Assembly: GCF_007667425.1 (NCBI RefSeq)
Contig: NZ_VDRC01000002.1
Span: 1,017,072-1,081,071, forward strand
Reading direction: 5' to 3'
DNA length: 64,000 bases
DNA from: Microbacterium sp. 1.5R
GTDB taxonomy: Bacteria; Actinomycetota; Actinomycetes; Actinomycetales; Microbacteriaceae
Positions 50,841 through 59,353 of this stretch are shown piece after piece. The translations under genes were made by a program, and so were the position numbers. The first letter of the stretch is position 1. The number at the start of each line of letters is the position of its first letter. The notes beneath the pieces were generated by a model. The model saw only the letters and a list, made by a program, of their open reading frames with translations. It was not told the origin of the DNA and made no database searches.

Positions 50841-51755
50841 GTGCGTAAAACGTCCGCCGTTCTGGCCACCCTCAGCTTCGCCGCGATCGCTCTGACCGGG
50901 TGCGCGTCCGCCCCGTCGTTCGCGGGGGAGGCCTGCGACCGCGCGTCCGGCTCGAGCGCGATCCTCGACTCCGTGAACGTCGACGGCGAACTCGGCGCGA
51001 AGCCCGACGTCGAGGTCTTCGGACCGGTCAAGGCGTCGAAGACCTCGGTCGCCGACGCGATCGTCGGCGACGGGCGGACGCTCACGTCGACGTCGCAGCC
51101 GCTGGTGCTCGACCTGGCGTTCTTCGCCGGCGACAGTGGCAAGCAGCTGTACGAGACTGAGTTCGACGGCGATCTGAGCCGGGTGCACAGCATCGCGTAC
51201 TGGTCGCAGAAGTCCCCCGGGCTCGAGAAGGCGCTCGAGTGCGCGACCGACGGCAGCCGCATCGTGGCCGTGCTGACGCCGGACGACTTCGGACAGGCGA
51301 ATGTCGAGGCCTTCGATCTCGGCGACGACGAGAACGTGGTCGCGGTCATCGACGTCCTCGATGTGAAGCTCGCGCGCGCCGAGGGCGACCCGCAGTTCAA
51401 CGACGCGCGCGGTATGCCCACCGTCGTCCGTGCTCCCGACGGCACACCGGGTGTGATCATCCCCGACAGCCCCGCGCCGAAGAAGTCCGTGACGCAGACC
51501 CTCATCAAGGGCGACGGTCCGGTCGTCGAGAAGGGCCAGACCATCATCACGAACCTGACGGCCGTCGGGTGGGACGACAAGAAGGTCGCCACCAGCACCT
51601 GGGGTTCCGAGCCGAACGTCGGGCTGGCCGCCAACGAGCTCCAGGGCGCAACGGTCGGATCCCAGCTCCTCGTGGTCGTGCCCGAGGCCGACGGGAACAA
51701 GGCGACGGCGATCGTCGTCGACATCCTGGGGATCGTCCCGACCCCGGAGCAGTGA
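50841..51755 (+). CDS. FKBP-type peptidyl-prolyl isomerase lipoprotein
   Basis: A 304-residue lipoprotein. A signal peptide (VRKTSAVLATLSFAAIALTGC) ends in a lipobox LTGC with Cys near residue 21, so the protein is anchored outside the membrane. Two FKBP-like halves follow, at about 50-170 and 195-304. In the second, TQTLIKGDGPVVEKGQTIITNLTAVGWDDKKVATSTWG and GATVGSQLLVVVPEADG align with FKBP strands. Several active-site aromatics are missing, so chaperone rather than isomerase activity is possible. It shares its place in front of pafBC with many actinobacteria. Confidence 0.88.
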   Translation: MRKTSAVLATLSFAAIALTGCASAPSFAGEACDRASGSSAILDSVNVDGELGAKPDVEVFGPVKASKTSVADAIVGDGRTLTSTSQPLVLDLAFFAGDSGKQLYETEFDGDLSRVHSIAYWSQKSPGLEKALECATDGSRIVAVLTPDDFGQANVEAFDLGDDENVVAVIDVLDVKLARAEGDPQFNDARGMPTVVRAPDGTPGVIIPDSPAPKKSVTQTLIKGDGPVVEKGQTIITNLTAVGWDDKKVATSTWGSEPNVGLAANELQGATVGSQLLVVVPEADGNKATAIVVDILGIVPTPEQ

Positions 51756-52747
51756 TGGCGGCCCGGATTCCCGCGGAGGAGCGCCTGACGAACCTCGTCG
51801 TGGCGCTCATGGCCACGGAGATCGGGCTCACCAAGCAGCAGATCCTCGACAACGTCTCGGGTTATCGACAGCGAGCGGATGCCGGAGCGCGGTCGGATGC
51901 CCTCGAGAAGATGTTTGAGCGCGATAAGGACGAGCTCCGCACGCTCGGAGTCCCGGTCGAGACGTTGGGCGATCAGTCCGACCCGAACGATCTCCGTGAG
52001 GCTCGGTACCGCATCCCGCAGGCGGAGTACGACCTCCCGGGCGATATCGAGTTCACGCCGGCCGAGCTGGCCGTGCTGCGGCTGGCCGGCAGCGTGTGGA
52101 GCGCCGAGTCCGCCTCCGGCGATGCTCAGGCCGGAGTGCGCAAGATCCGCGCGCTGGGTATCGACGGCGACGAGCCCATCATCGGGTTCGCACCGCGCAT
52201 CACGGCCCGAGACGGGGCCTTCCCGGCGATGCAGGAGGCGATCGAGAAGAGTCGCGTGGTCGTGTTCGACTATCTCAAGCCCGGTGAGAACGCCCCGCGT
52301 CGGCGCAGCATCCGTCCTCTCGCTCTCGTCGACTACGAGGCACGCTGGCATGTCTTCGGCGTCGACGTCGACATCGAGGAGGACCGCATGTTCCTGCTCA
52401 GTCGCATCGTCGGCACGGTGAAGACCACCACCACCGCCTTCGACCCGTCGCTCCGCGACGGCGCCGGGGAGCGCGCGCTAGCGGGCCTGGAGGCCGTCGC
52501 CGCCGAGAACTCCGCCCTGCTCGAGGTGACGCCCGGCACGGAGGCATCGCTGCGGCTCGGCCGTCGAGCGACAGCCGCCGCACAGGGCATCCGTGTGCCG
52601 TTCGTCGACCTCCACATCCTCGCCGACGAGCTCGCCTCGTACGGCCCCGAGGTTCGCGTGGTGGAGCCCGTCGCATTGCGCGAGGCAGTCGTGGCACGGC
52701 TCATCGCCGTCGTCGAGGCCAACACCGATGCGGGGAAGCGCCGATGA
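51755..52747 (+). CDS. pafB: WYL-domain regulator PafB
   Basis: A 330-residue regulator with an N-terminal winged helix (about residues 1-75, RLTNLVVALMATEIGLTKQQILDNVSGY) and a central WYL domain (about 140-230, with RRSIRPLALVDYEARWHVFGVDVDI). The C-terminal extension is the WCX type. PafB and PafC form a complex that activates the LexA-independent DNA-damage response in actinobacteria, with the WYL domain sensing a nucleic-acid signal. The start overlaps the FKBP stop by one base (TGATG). Its stop overlaps the pafC start by four. Confidence 0.93.
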   Translation: MAARIPAEERLTNLVVALMATEIGLTKQQILDNVSGYRQRADAGARSDALEKMFERDKDELRTLGVPVETLGDQSDPNDLREARYRIPQAEYDLPGDIEFTPAELAVLRLAGSVWSAESASGDAQAGVRKIRALGIDGDEPIIGFAPRITARDGAFPAMQEAIEKSRVVVFDYLKPGENAPRRRSIRPLALVDYEARWHVFGVDVDIEEDRMFLLSRIVGTVKTTTTAFDPSLRDGAGERALAGLEAVAAENSALLEVTPGTEASLRLGRRATAAAQGIRVPFVDLHILADELASYGPEVRVVEPVALREAVVARLIAVVEANTDAGKRR

Positions 52748-53733
52748 GCGAGAAGGCGAAGCCGCTCCTCGCGGCCGACCGCGTCCGGGTGTATCTCACC
52801 CTCGTCCCCTACCTTCTCGAGCACGGCCAGGTCTCGCTGCAGGAAGCCGCAGCCGAGTTCGGGGTGACCCCGAACGAGATGCGCCAGATGGTCGAGAAGC
52901 TCACCGTCATCGGACTCCCCGGGGATTCGGGGTACTGGCAGCAGCCGCAGGAGATGTTCGACATCAACTGGGATCTCCTCGACGAGGAGGACGTCATCGA
53001 GATCACGAACGATGTGGCGCTCCGTCGCGTGCCGAGGTTCACCGCCCGTGAGGCAGCCGCACTGCTCGCCGGTCTGCAGATGGTCGCGGCCGTCCCGGCC
53101 GTCTCGGACTCGGGGCTGGTGAGCGGCTTGATCTCGAAGCTCTCACGGGGGGCTGCCGACGCGCCCGCTGAGGTCGTGGTGGCTCCCAGCGCGGTCGACG
53201 AGGTACGTCGAGTCGTCTCGCAGGGAGTGCGTGACGGCGTGGCGGTCTCCTTCACCTACCAAGCCCCGGACGCCGCGCCGACGACACGCACCGTCGACCC
53301 GGTGCAGGTGCTGATCACCAACGCACAGTGGTATCTGCAGGGCTGGTGCCACATGCGCAAGGCCATGCGGACGTTCCACCTCGACCGCGTCAGCGACGCT
53401 CGACTGACCGACATCCCGATCACGCACGCCGGCGATCACGTCCCCGAGGCGTTCGCAGCCGCGGCCGACGAGGGCGAGGTGAAAGTGCGCATCCCGGAGC
53501 GGATCGCCCCGCTGCTGCGTGGCTTCCTCACGGGTGACGAGATCGAGACCGTCGACGGCGTGGTTACGGCGAGGCTCCATCTCGCCGACCCGCGGGGGGT
53601 CAAACGGCTCGCCGCCCGCTTCGGCGGTGTCATGGAGATCGTCGAGCCCGCCGTCGCCCGCACTGCCGCCCGAGAGTGGGCCGCTGCCGGACTCGCGCTG
53701 TATCACCACCCGGATCGCTCTCACGCCGGTTAG
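52744..53733 (+). CDS. pafC: WYL-domain regulator PafC
   Basis: A 329-residue partner of PafB with the same three parts. The winged helix is VRVYLTLVPYLLEHGQVSLQEAAAEFGVTPNEMRQMVEKLTVIGL (about 14-58). The WYL domain is at about 160-225 (RTVDPVQVLITNAQWYLQGWCHMRKAMRTFHLDRV, with the WYLQGW motif). The C-terminal WCX domain is at about 235-325. In PafC the WYL motif is canonical, whereas in PafB it is degenerate, as in other actinobacteria. Its TAG stop starts the candidate -10 of tatA. Confidence 0.94.
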   Translation: MSEKAKPLLAADRVRVYLTLVPYLLEHGQVSLQEAAAEFGVTPNEMRQMVEKLTVIGLPGDSGYWQQPQEMFDINWDLLDEEDVIEITNDVALRRVPRFTAREAAALLAGLQMVAAVPAVSDSGLVSGLISKLSRGAADAPAEVVVAPSAVDEVRRVVSQGVRDGVAVSFTYQAPDAAPTTRTVDPVQVLITNAQWYLQGWCHMRKAMRTFHLDRVSDARLTDIPITHAGDHVPEAFAAAADEGEVKVRIPERIAPLLRGFLTGDEIETVDGVVTARLHLADPRGVKRLAARFGGVMEIVEPAVARTAAREWAAAGLALYHHPDRSHAG

Positions 53734-53736
53734 ACT
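53731..53736 (+). promoter_or_regulatory. Candidate -10 element of tatA
   Basis: TAGACT begins with the TAG stop of pafC. The tatA ATG is 30 bases further on, after a GAGGAG ribosome-binding site. Confidence 0.45.
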
Positions 53737-53740
53737 GGCC

Positions 53741-53779
53741 ATGATCCCCGATGTGAGGAGTACCCCATGGCTGGATTGA
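53741..53779 (+). CDS. Possible 12-codon leader reading frame over the tatA start
   Basis: An ATG four bases after the TAGACT hexamer opens a 12-residue frame (MIPDVRSTPWLD). It ends in TGA 10 bases inside tatA, in another frame. If transcription starts at this ATG, it would be translated leaderless and could influence ribosome access to tatA. It has no other support. Confidence 0.25.
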   Translation: MIPDVRSTPWLD

Positions 53780-54006
53780 CCGGCTGGCACCTGCTGGCCC
53801 TCGTGGTCATCGTTCTGCTGCTGTTCGGTGCAGCGAAGCTTCCCGCTCTCGCGAAGAGCATGGGCCAGTCGGCTCGTGTCTTCAAGGGCGAGATGAAGGC
53901 GATGCGTGAAGAAGACACGGTCGCCGAGCAGACGGAGGCTCCTCAGCCCAAGGGGTCGACCGCCCCCGAAAGCGGGACCGCGACCGGGCCTGAACGCCCC
54001 AGCTGA
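53767..54006 (+). CDS. tatA: Twin-arginine translocase subunit TatA
   Basis: A 79-residue membrane protein that oligomerises to form the Tat translocation pore. The order is a short N-terminus (MAGLTGWH), one transmembrane helix (LLALVVIVLLLFGAAKLP, about residues 9-26), the Phe-Gly hinge, an amphipathic helix (ALAKSMGQSARVFKGEMKAMRE) and an acidic, Pro-rich tail. It is followed five bases later by tatC. A tatB gene is not adjacent, as is usual in actinobacteria. Confidence 0.95.
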   Translation: MAGLTGWHLLALVVIVLLLFGAAKLPALAKSMGQSARVFKGEMKAMREEDTVAEQTEAPQPKGSTAPESGTATGPERPS

Positions 54007-54011
54007 CCTCC

Positions 54012-54827
54012 GTGGCCGCCATCGATTCAGCCGCGATGGCTGCGAGCGATGGACGCCGTGATCGGCGGATGTCCCTGGGAGCCCATCTCGTCGAGCTGCG
54101 CAAGCGACTCATCATCGCTGCCGTCGCCCTCGTGGTCGGCATGGTCATCGCATTCCTGGTGACCGACCCGATCATCCACTTCATCACCGAGCCCATCCGT
54201 CACATCTCGGATGAGCGGGGCCAGAGCATCGTCGCTCTCAACTTCACCGCTGTCACCTCCCCGTTCGACCTGCGCATGCGTATCGCGTTCTCGATCGGGC
54301 TCTTCCTTTCGGCCCCCGTGTGGCTGTGGCAGATCTGGGCGTTCATCATGCCCGGCCTCACGAAGAAGGAGACCCTGTACACGGTCAGCTTCGTCGGCGC
54401 CGCCATCCCGCTCTTCTTCGCCGGTTGCTACGTCGGCACGCTGGTGGTCCCGCACGTCATCGAGCTCATGGCCGGGTTCACCCCGGAGGGCGGGAACAAC
54501 CTCTATGAGGCGTCGGCTTTCTACGACTTCGTGTTCAAGCTCATGATCGTGGTCGGGGTCTCATTCGTCCTGCCGGTGTTCCTCGTCGCTCTGAACGTCG
54601 CCGGCATCATGACGGGTCGAGACATCCTCAAGGGCTGGCGGGTCGCGATTCTCGTCTCCTGCGTCTTCGGGGCCCTGGCCACGCCCGCAGCCGACCTGGT
54701 CAGCATGTTCATGCTCGCCGGCATCCTGGTGGTGCTCTACTTCGCAGCCGCTCTCGTGTCGATGCTTTTCGACCGTCGCAAGCGCAAGCGCGATGAGGCC
54801 GCCGGCCTCACCTCCCCGATCGCATGA
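54012..54827 (+). CDS. tatC: Sec-independent translocase subunit TatC
   Basis: A 271-residue membrane protein with six transmembrane helices that recognises twin-arginine signal peptides. The first cytosolic segment MSLGAHLVELRKRL contains the conserved Glu and the HLxELRxRL motif for signal recognition. The first loop holds TEPIRHIS, and FKLMIVVGVSFVLPVFLVALNVAGIM is the fourth-helix region. GTG at 54012 is taken as the start; a shorter start at a later ATG would still keep the fold. The stop overlaps the helY start by four bases. Confidence 0.95.
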   Translation: MAAIDSAAMAASDGRRDRRMSLGAHLVELRKRLIIAAVALVVGMVIAFLVTDPIIHFITEPIRHISDERGQSIVALNFTAVTSPFDLRMRIAFSIGLFLSAPVWLWQIWAFIMPGLTKKETLYTVSFVGAAIPLFFAGCYVGTLVVPHVIELMAGFTPEGGNNLYEASAFYDFVFKLMIVVGVSFVLPVFLVALNVAGIMTGRDILKGWRVAILVSCVFGALATPAADLVSMFMLAGILVVLYFAAALVSMLFDRRKRKRDEAAGLTSPIA

Positions 54828-57298
54828 GTTCGCCCGCCGAGCGTTTCGCCGCCGCCCGAGAAGCGGCAGGTCACCCGCAGACGACGGCCTTCGCCGCGCG
54901 TCAGCGCTTCGATCTCGATCCGTTCCAGGTCGAGGGGTGTCACGCCCTCGAGCGAGGTCACAGCGTTCTGGTCGCCGCCCCGACCGGTGCCGGAAAGACC
55001 ATCGTCGGCGAGTTCGCCATCCATCTCGCCATGCAGACGGCTCGCGACAAGGCGTTCTACACCACCCCGATGAAGGCTCTGTCGAATCAGAAGTTCCGCG
55101 AGCTCGTCGACGTCTACGGCCCCGACGAGGTCGGGCTGCTGACGGGCGACACGAACATCAACGGCAACGCCCGCATCGTCGTCATGACGACCGAGGTGCT
55201 TCGCAACATGATCTACGCGGATTCCGCGGCTCTGCGCGACCTGCGGTACGTCGTGATGGATGAGGTGCACTACCTGGCCGATCGCTTCCGGGGCGCGGTG
55301 TGGGAAGAGGTCATCATCCATCTGCCGTCGCAGGTGCGGCTGGTCTCCCTGAGTGCGACGGTGTCGAACGCCGAGGAGTTCGGCGACTGGCTCGACACGG
55401 TACGAGGCGACACCGAGGTGATCGTCTCCGAGATCCGCCCGGTGCCGCTCGAGCAGCACGTGCTCGTCCGAGACGATCTCCTTCCGCTGTTCGACGACCG
55501 GGCCGGTCTGGCGACGTCGCAGGTGAATCAAGAGCTCATGCGCATCCGCTCGTTCACGGGCTCGCACTACGAGCAGAATCGCGAGGCGCAGTCCTATCGG
55601 AGCAACCGCCACGCCGGACGTCAGGCCCAGCGTCCGCCCCGCGGCGGGAGGCGCCCTGTTCGTTCGGCGAACGTGCGGCGCATCGAGAGGATGGACCGCC
55701 CGGACGTCGTACGGCTGCTGGAGCGCTCGAACCTCCTACCGGCGATCTTCTTCATCTTCAGCCGGGTGGGGTGCGACGCCGCTGTGCAGCAGATCCGGCG
55801 GTCCGGACTGCGACTCACCTCGACGGAAGAGCGGGCCGAGATCCGCTCCATCGTCGAGGACCGCACTCGCACGCTTCAGGAGGAGGACCTCGGCATCCTC
55901 GGATACTGGGAGTGGCTCGACAACCTGGAACGGGGAGTGGCCGCCCACCACGCCGGCCTCCTGCCCGCGTTCAAGGAGGTCGTGGAAGAGCTCTTTCAGC
56001 GCAAGCTCGTGAAGGTCGTGTTCGCGACGGAGACACTGGCACTCGGGATCAACATGCCGGCGCGTACCGTCGTGCTCGAGAAGATGGAGAAGTTCAACGG
56101 CGAGGCGCGGGTCGCGATCACGTCGGGGGAGTACACGCAGCTCACCGGTCGAGCGGGTAGGCGAGGCATCGACGTCGAGGGACACGCGGTCGTGCAGTGG
56201 ACGGAGGGGATGGATCCGCAGGCCGTCGCCGCGCTCGCATCCCGACGGACCTATCCGCTCAACTCCAGTTTCCGCCCGACCTACAACATGGCCGTGAACC
56301 TCATCGATCTGTTCGGCACCGATCGTGCTCGAGAGGTCCTCGAGTCGTCGTTCGCCCAGTTTCAGGCCGACCGGGCTGTCGTCGGCCTCGCTCGGAAGGT
56401 GCGCGAGGCCGAGGAATCCCTCGAGGGCTACCGTGCGGCGATGGTCTGCGATCACGGCGACTTCATGGAGTACTCCGCGATGCGCCGCGAGCTGAGCGAC
56501 CTCGAGAAGAAGAACCGGCAGGACTCGAACTCACCGCGAGTCGCCCGCGAGAAGCGCGCGAAGCAGATCCAGTCGCTGCGCACGCGAATGCAGCGGCACG
56601 GCTGTCATCGCTGCCCCGACCGTGAGGCTCACGCCCGGTGGGCGGAGCGCTACTGGAAGCTGAAGCGCGACACCGATCGCATCCGACGCCAGATCGAGAA
56701 CCGCACGGGTACCGTCGCCCGAGTGTTCGATCGGGTCAGCGAGGTCCTCGAGACGCTCGACTATCTGCGGCGCGAAGACGGTGAGACACGACTGACCGAC
56801 GCCGGACGCACGATGCGTCGGATCTACGGGGAACGCGATCTGCTCATCGCCGAGTCACTGCGGCAGGGGCTCTGGAAGGGGCTGGACGCTCCGTCTCTCG
56901 CAGCCATGGCCTGCTGCCTGGTCTACGAGCCTCGACGGGACGAGGCGAACTCCGGCGAGCGGGGGCTGCCGCGAGGAGCTTTCCGCTCGGCGTACGACCG
57001 GACGACCACGCTGTGGGCGGAGCTCGACGATCTCGAGAAGGAGCATCACCTGCCCGGCACCGAGCCGCTCGCGGCGGGGCTCGCCGGCGCGATGCACACC
57101 TGGGCACGTGGAGGCAGCCTCGACCGGGTCCTGGTCGACGCCGACATGGCGGCCGGCGATTTCGTCCGTTGGGCGAAGCAGACGATCGACCTGCTCGATC
57201 AGCTGTCGATCGTCGCCGAGGATGGAACTCTGGCTAGGAACGCGCGCACCGCGCTCGACGGAGTGCGCCGAGGCATCGTCGCGTACTCGTCGATGTGA
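54824..57298 (+). CDS. helY: Ski2-like RNA helicase HelY
   Basis: An 824-residue helicase of the Ski2/Mtr4 type. Walker A APTGAGKTIVGEFA is at about residues 51-64. TTPMKALSNQK is motif Ia, VVMDEVHYL is motif II and LSATVSNAEEF is motif III. The second RecA domain has TETLALGINMPARTVVLEKMEKF and QLTGRAGRRGIDVEGHAV (motif VI). A C-terminal DSHCT-like helical domain lies at about 640-824. A cysteine pair (HGCHRCPDREAH) is near 591. Synteny with tatC-helY is conserved across actinobacteria. RNA processing is presumed from the family. Confidence 0.94.
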   Translation: MSSPAERFAAAREAAGHPQTTAFAARQRFDLDPFQVEGCHALERGHSVLVAAPTGAGKTIVGEFAIHLAMQTARDKAFYTTPMKALSNQKFRELVDVYGPDEVGLLTGDTNINGNARIVVMTTEVLRNMIYADSAALRDLRYVVMDEVHYLADRFRGAVWEEVIIHLPSQVRLVSLSATVSNAEEFGDWLDTVRGDTEVIVSEIRPVPLEQHVLVRDDLLPLFDDRAGLATSQVNQELMRIRSFTGSHYEQNREAQSYRSNRHAGRQAQRPPRGGRRPVRSANVRRIERMDRPDVVRLLERSNLLPAIFFIFSRVGCDAAVQQIRRSGLRLTSTEERAEIRSIVEDRTRTLQEEDLGILGYWEWLDNLERGVAAHHAGLLPAFKEVVEELFQRKLVKVVFATETLALGINMPARTVVLEKMEKFNGEARVAITSGEYTQLTGRAGRRGIDVEGHAVVQWTEGMDPQAVAALASRRTYPLNSSFRPTYNMAVNLIDLFGTDRAREVLESSFAQFQADRAVVGLARKVREAEESLEGYRAAMVCDHGDFMEYSAMRRELSDLEKKNRQDSNSPRVAREKRAKQIQSLRTRMQRHGCHRCPDREAHARWAERYWKLKRDTDRIRRQIENRTGTVARVFDRVSEVLETLDYLRREDGETRLTDAGRTMRRIYGERDLLIAESLRQGLWKGLDAPSLAAMACCLVYEPRRDEANSGERGLPRGAFRSAYDRTTTLWAELDDLEKEHHLPGTEPLAAGLAGAMHTWARGGSLDRVLVDADMAAGDFVRWAKQTIDLLDQLSIVAEDGTLARNARTALDGVRRGIVAYSSM

Positions 57299-57309
57299 GA
57301 AGGGGATCG

Positions 57310-58851
57310 ATGTCGGAGTCTTCCGCTGTGCCCGCAGTGCCCCCTGCGCAGCGTCCGCTCATGCCGCTCTGGGCTGCCGTGCTCACCGCCGCCGTGGCAG
57401 CCGTGCTCATGGACCTGTCGTACCCTGAGGCCGCGGTGTGGATCCTCGCGTTCCCCGCGGTGGGACTCCTGCTGCTCGCACTGATCGGCCGACGCGCCGG
57501 CGGGGCACTGCTCGTCGGAGCCGTCTACGGCGTCGTGTTCTTCGCTCTGCTCGTGTCCTGGACCTCGCGCTACCTCGGACCCGTGCCCTGGGCGGCGCTG
57601 AGCGTGGTCGAGGGGGGTCTGACCGCGCTCGCGCTCATTCCCCTCACTCTCGCCTACCGCTGGGTGCCGCGGGCCTTTCCCTCGCCGGTGGCGAAGGTCG
57701 TGCTGCTGCCCTCGATCGTCGCGGCCCTCTGGGTCGGCCGCGAGCTCTTCGTCGGTTCGTGGCCCTACGGGGGCTTCCCGTGGGCGCGGCTCGGGATGAC
57801 CCAGGCTCAGAGCCCTCTCGCTCCGGTGACGTCGTGGCTCGGCATCAGCGGTCTGAGCTTCGTCATGGTGTTCTTCGTCGCCGTGGTCATCGAGGTGGTG
57901 CGCACCCGGCGCAGGCCCGGGCCTGCGACACTCGCCCTCCCTGCAGCGCTCGTCCTCGTGCTCGGCTTCACCCCGCTCTTCCCGACCACGGGCACCGGCT
58001 CCCTGCGCATCGCCGCCGTGCAGGGGAACGGACCGAGCGGGTACTTCGACGAGCGCGAGTCGTTCTCGCTCGTCGATGCGCAGGCGACCGCGACGGAGCC
58101 GCTGTTCGGGGAGGACGTCGATCTGCTGGTCTGGCCGGAGGGATCGCTGGACTACGACCCGTTCCAGACGGACGCGCTCGCGCGACGCATGACGTTCGTG
58201 AGCTCGCGCGTCGGGGCGCCGCTCCTCGCCAACGCCGCGACCGAGCGCGACGGTCGTTACTACAACACGTCGATGCTCTGGACGGAGAGCGGGGGAGCGG
58301 AGCAGACGCACGACAAGCGGCATCCCGTCCCCTTCGGCGAGTACGTCCCCGATCGTGCCTTCTTCAATGCGCTCGCCCCCGACCTCATCGGGCTGATCCA
58401 GCGGGAGTACACACCCGGCACCAACAGCTCGGTGATCGAGGTCGACGGGGTGCAGGTGGGACTCGCGATCTGCTTCGACGTGATCTACGACGATGTGGTC
58501 GACCAGGGAGTGCGTGACGGCGCCGGAGTACTCGTCTTCCAGACCAACAACGCCGACTTCCGGGGAACCGACGAGAACCTCCAGCAGCTGGCCTTCGCCC
58601 GCATGCGCGCGATCGAGACCGGCCGTAGCGTCGTCAACATCTCGACGGTCGGCACGAGTCAGATCATCCGCGCCGACGGGACGACCGTGTCGAGCCTGGA
58701 CGCAGATGAGGCCGGGGCGATGCTCGAGAACGTCGAGATCCGCTCCGGCCTCACGGCAGGTGTCGTCCTGGGCCCGTGGATCCAGCAGCTGCTGCTGTGG
58801 GGCGGGCTGGGCGCGCTGCTCGTCGGGTGGTGGCGCGCCCGGAGGCGCTAG
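57310..58851 (+). CDS. lnt: Apolipoprotein N-acyltransferase
   Basis: A 513-residue membrane enzyme that adds a third acyl chain to lipoproteins. About six N-terminal transmembrane helices (about residues 17-210) precede a periplasm-side nitrilase domain (about 225-480). The catalytic Glu is in VDLLVWPEGSLD, Lys in THDKRHPVPFGEYVPDR, and the nucleophile Cys in VGLAICFDVIYDDV. A final helix and a basic tail close the protein. ATG 57310 has GAGAAGGGG upstream. It is the last gene of the run from pafB, and ends overlapping convergent rbpA. Confidence 0.94.
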   Translation: MSESSAVPAVPPAQRPLMPLWAAVLTAAVAAVLMDLSYPEAAVWILAFPAVGLLLLALIGRRAGGALLVGAVYGVVFFALLVSWTSRYLGPVPWAALSVVEGGLTALALIPLTLAYRWVPRAFPSPVAKVVLLPSIVAALWVGRELFVGSWPYGGFPWARLGMTQAQSPLAPVTSWLGISGLSFVMVFFVAVVIEVVRTRRRPGPATLALPAALVLVLGFTPLFPTTGTGSLRIAAVQGNGPSGYFDERESFSLVDAQATATEPLFGEDVDLLVWPEGSLDYDPFQTDALARRMTFVSSRVGAPLLANAATERDGRYYNTSMLWTESGGAEQTHDKRHPVPFGEYVPDRAFFNALAPDLIGLIQREYTPGTNSSVIEVDGVQVGLAICFDVIYDDVVDQGVRDGAGVLVFQTNNADFRGTDENLQQLAFARMRAIETGRSVVNISTVGTSQIIRADGTTVSSLDADEAGAMLENVEIRSGLTAGVVLGPWIQQLLLWGGLGALLVGWWRARRR

Positions 58852-59231
58852 GCCCCGATCTTCTCGCGGGTGGGGTCCTCACCGGCGCCACGTCGGGCGC
58901 GGATGAACGCGAGACGCTCTTCGAGCAGTTCTTCGAGCTCGGCGCGGCTGCGCCGTTCCATCAGCATGTCCCAGTGGGTGCGGGCGGCCTTCTCGTCGGC
59001 GACTTCGAGCGTCACGGCCTGGCCGTCGACGTTCAGGCGTGCCTCTGCGCCGCAGGCGCGGCACTCCCAGGTCTGCGGTGCATCGGCATCGGCCGCGAAC
59101 ATGAGCGTGGTGACATGGCCGCACGTGTCACAGGTGTAGGTGGTCTCTCGGCGCTCCATGAAAACGACGCCCTCTTCGCTCTGTAGGCTCTGGGCGCCGA
59201 GTCGGATGCCGCGTAGGCTGCGATCTGCCAT
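58848..59231 (-). CDS. rbpA: RNA polymerase-binding protein RbpA
   Basis: A 127-residue actinobacterial transcription activator that binds RNA polymerase and sigma factor and stabilises the open complex. The N-terminal tail is MADRSLRGIRLGAQSLQSEEG. The zinc core has CDTCGH then CRACG. The C-terminal sigma-interacting helix is ARTHWDMLMERRSRAELEELLEERLAFIRARR. ATG 59231 is chosen because GAGAGGA lies upstream and the conserved N-terminus begins there. Its stop overlaps the lnt stop on the other strand. Confidence 0.95.
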   Translation of the reverse strand: MADRSLRGIRLGAQSLQSEEGVVFMERRETTYTCDTCGHVTTLMFAADADAPQTWECRACGAEARLNVDGQAVTLEVADEKAARTHWDMLMERRSRAELEELLEERLAFIRARRGAGEDPTREKIGA

Positions 59232-59353
59232 TTTGTGGTCCTCTCGTCTCTGCCAGGTATAACGTTCGGACCTGTGGGCTTCATCCACGCGAACGCTTTC
59301 CCTCGGCGATTCACAGCGGAATCCCAGCGCGATGCAGCGGCTGCCTGCGGTGC

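Noticed and set aside
50213..52351. 712-codon minus-strand frame across trmI, FKBP and pafB
   Set aside because: It runs across three well-supported genes on the other strand, and its protein has no recognisable motif.
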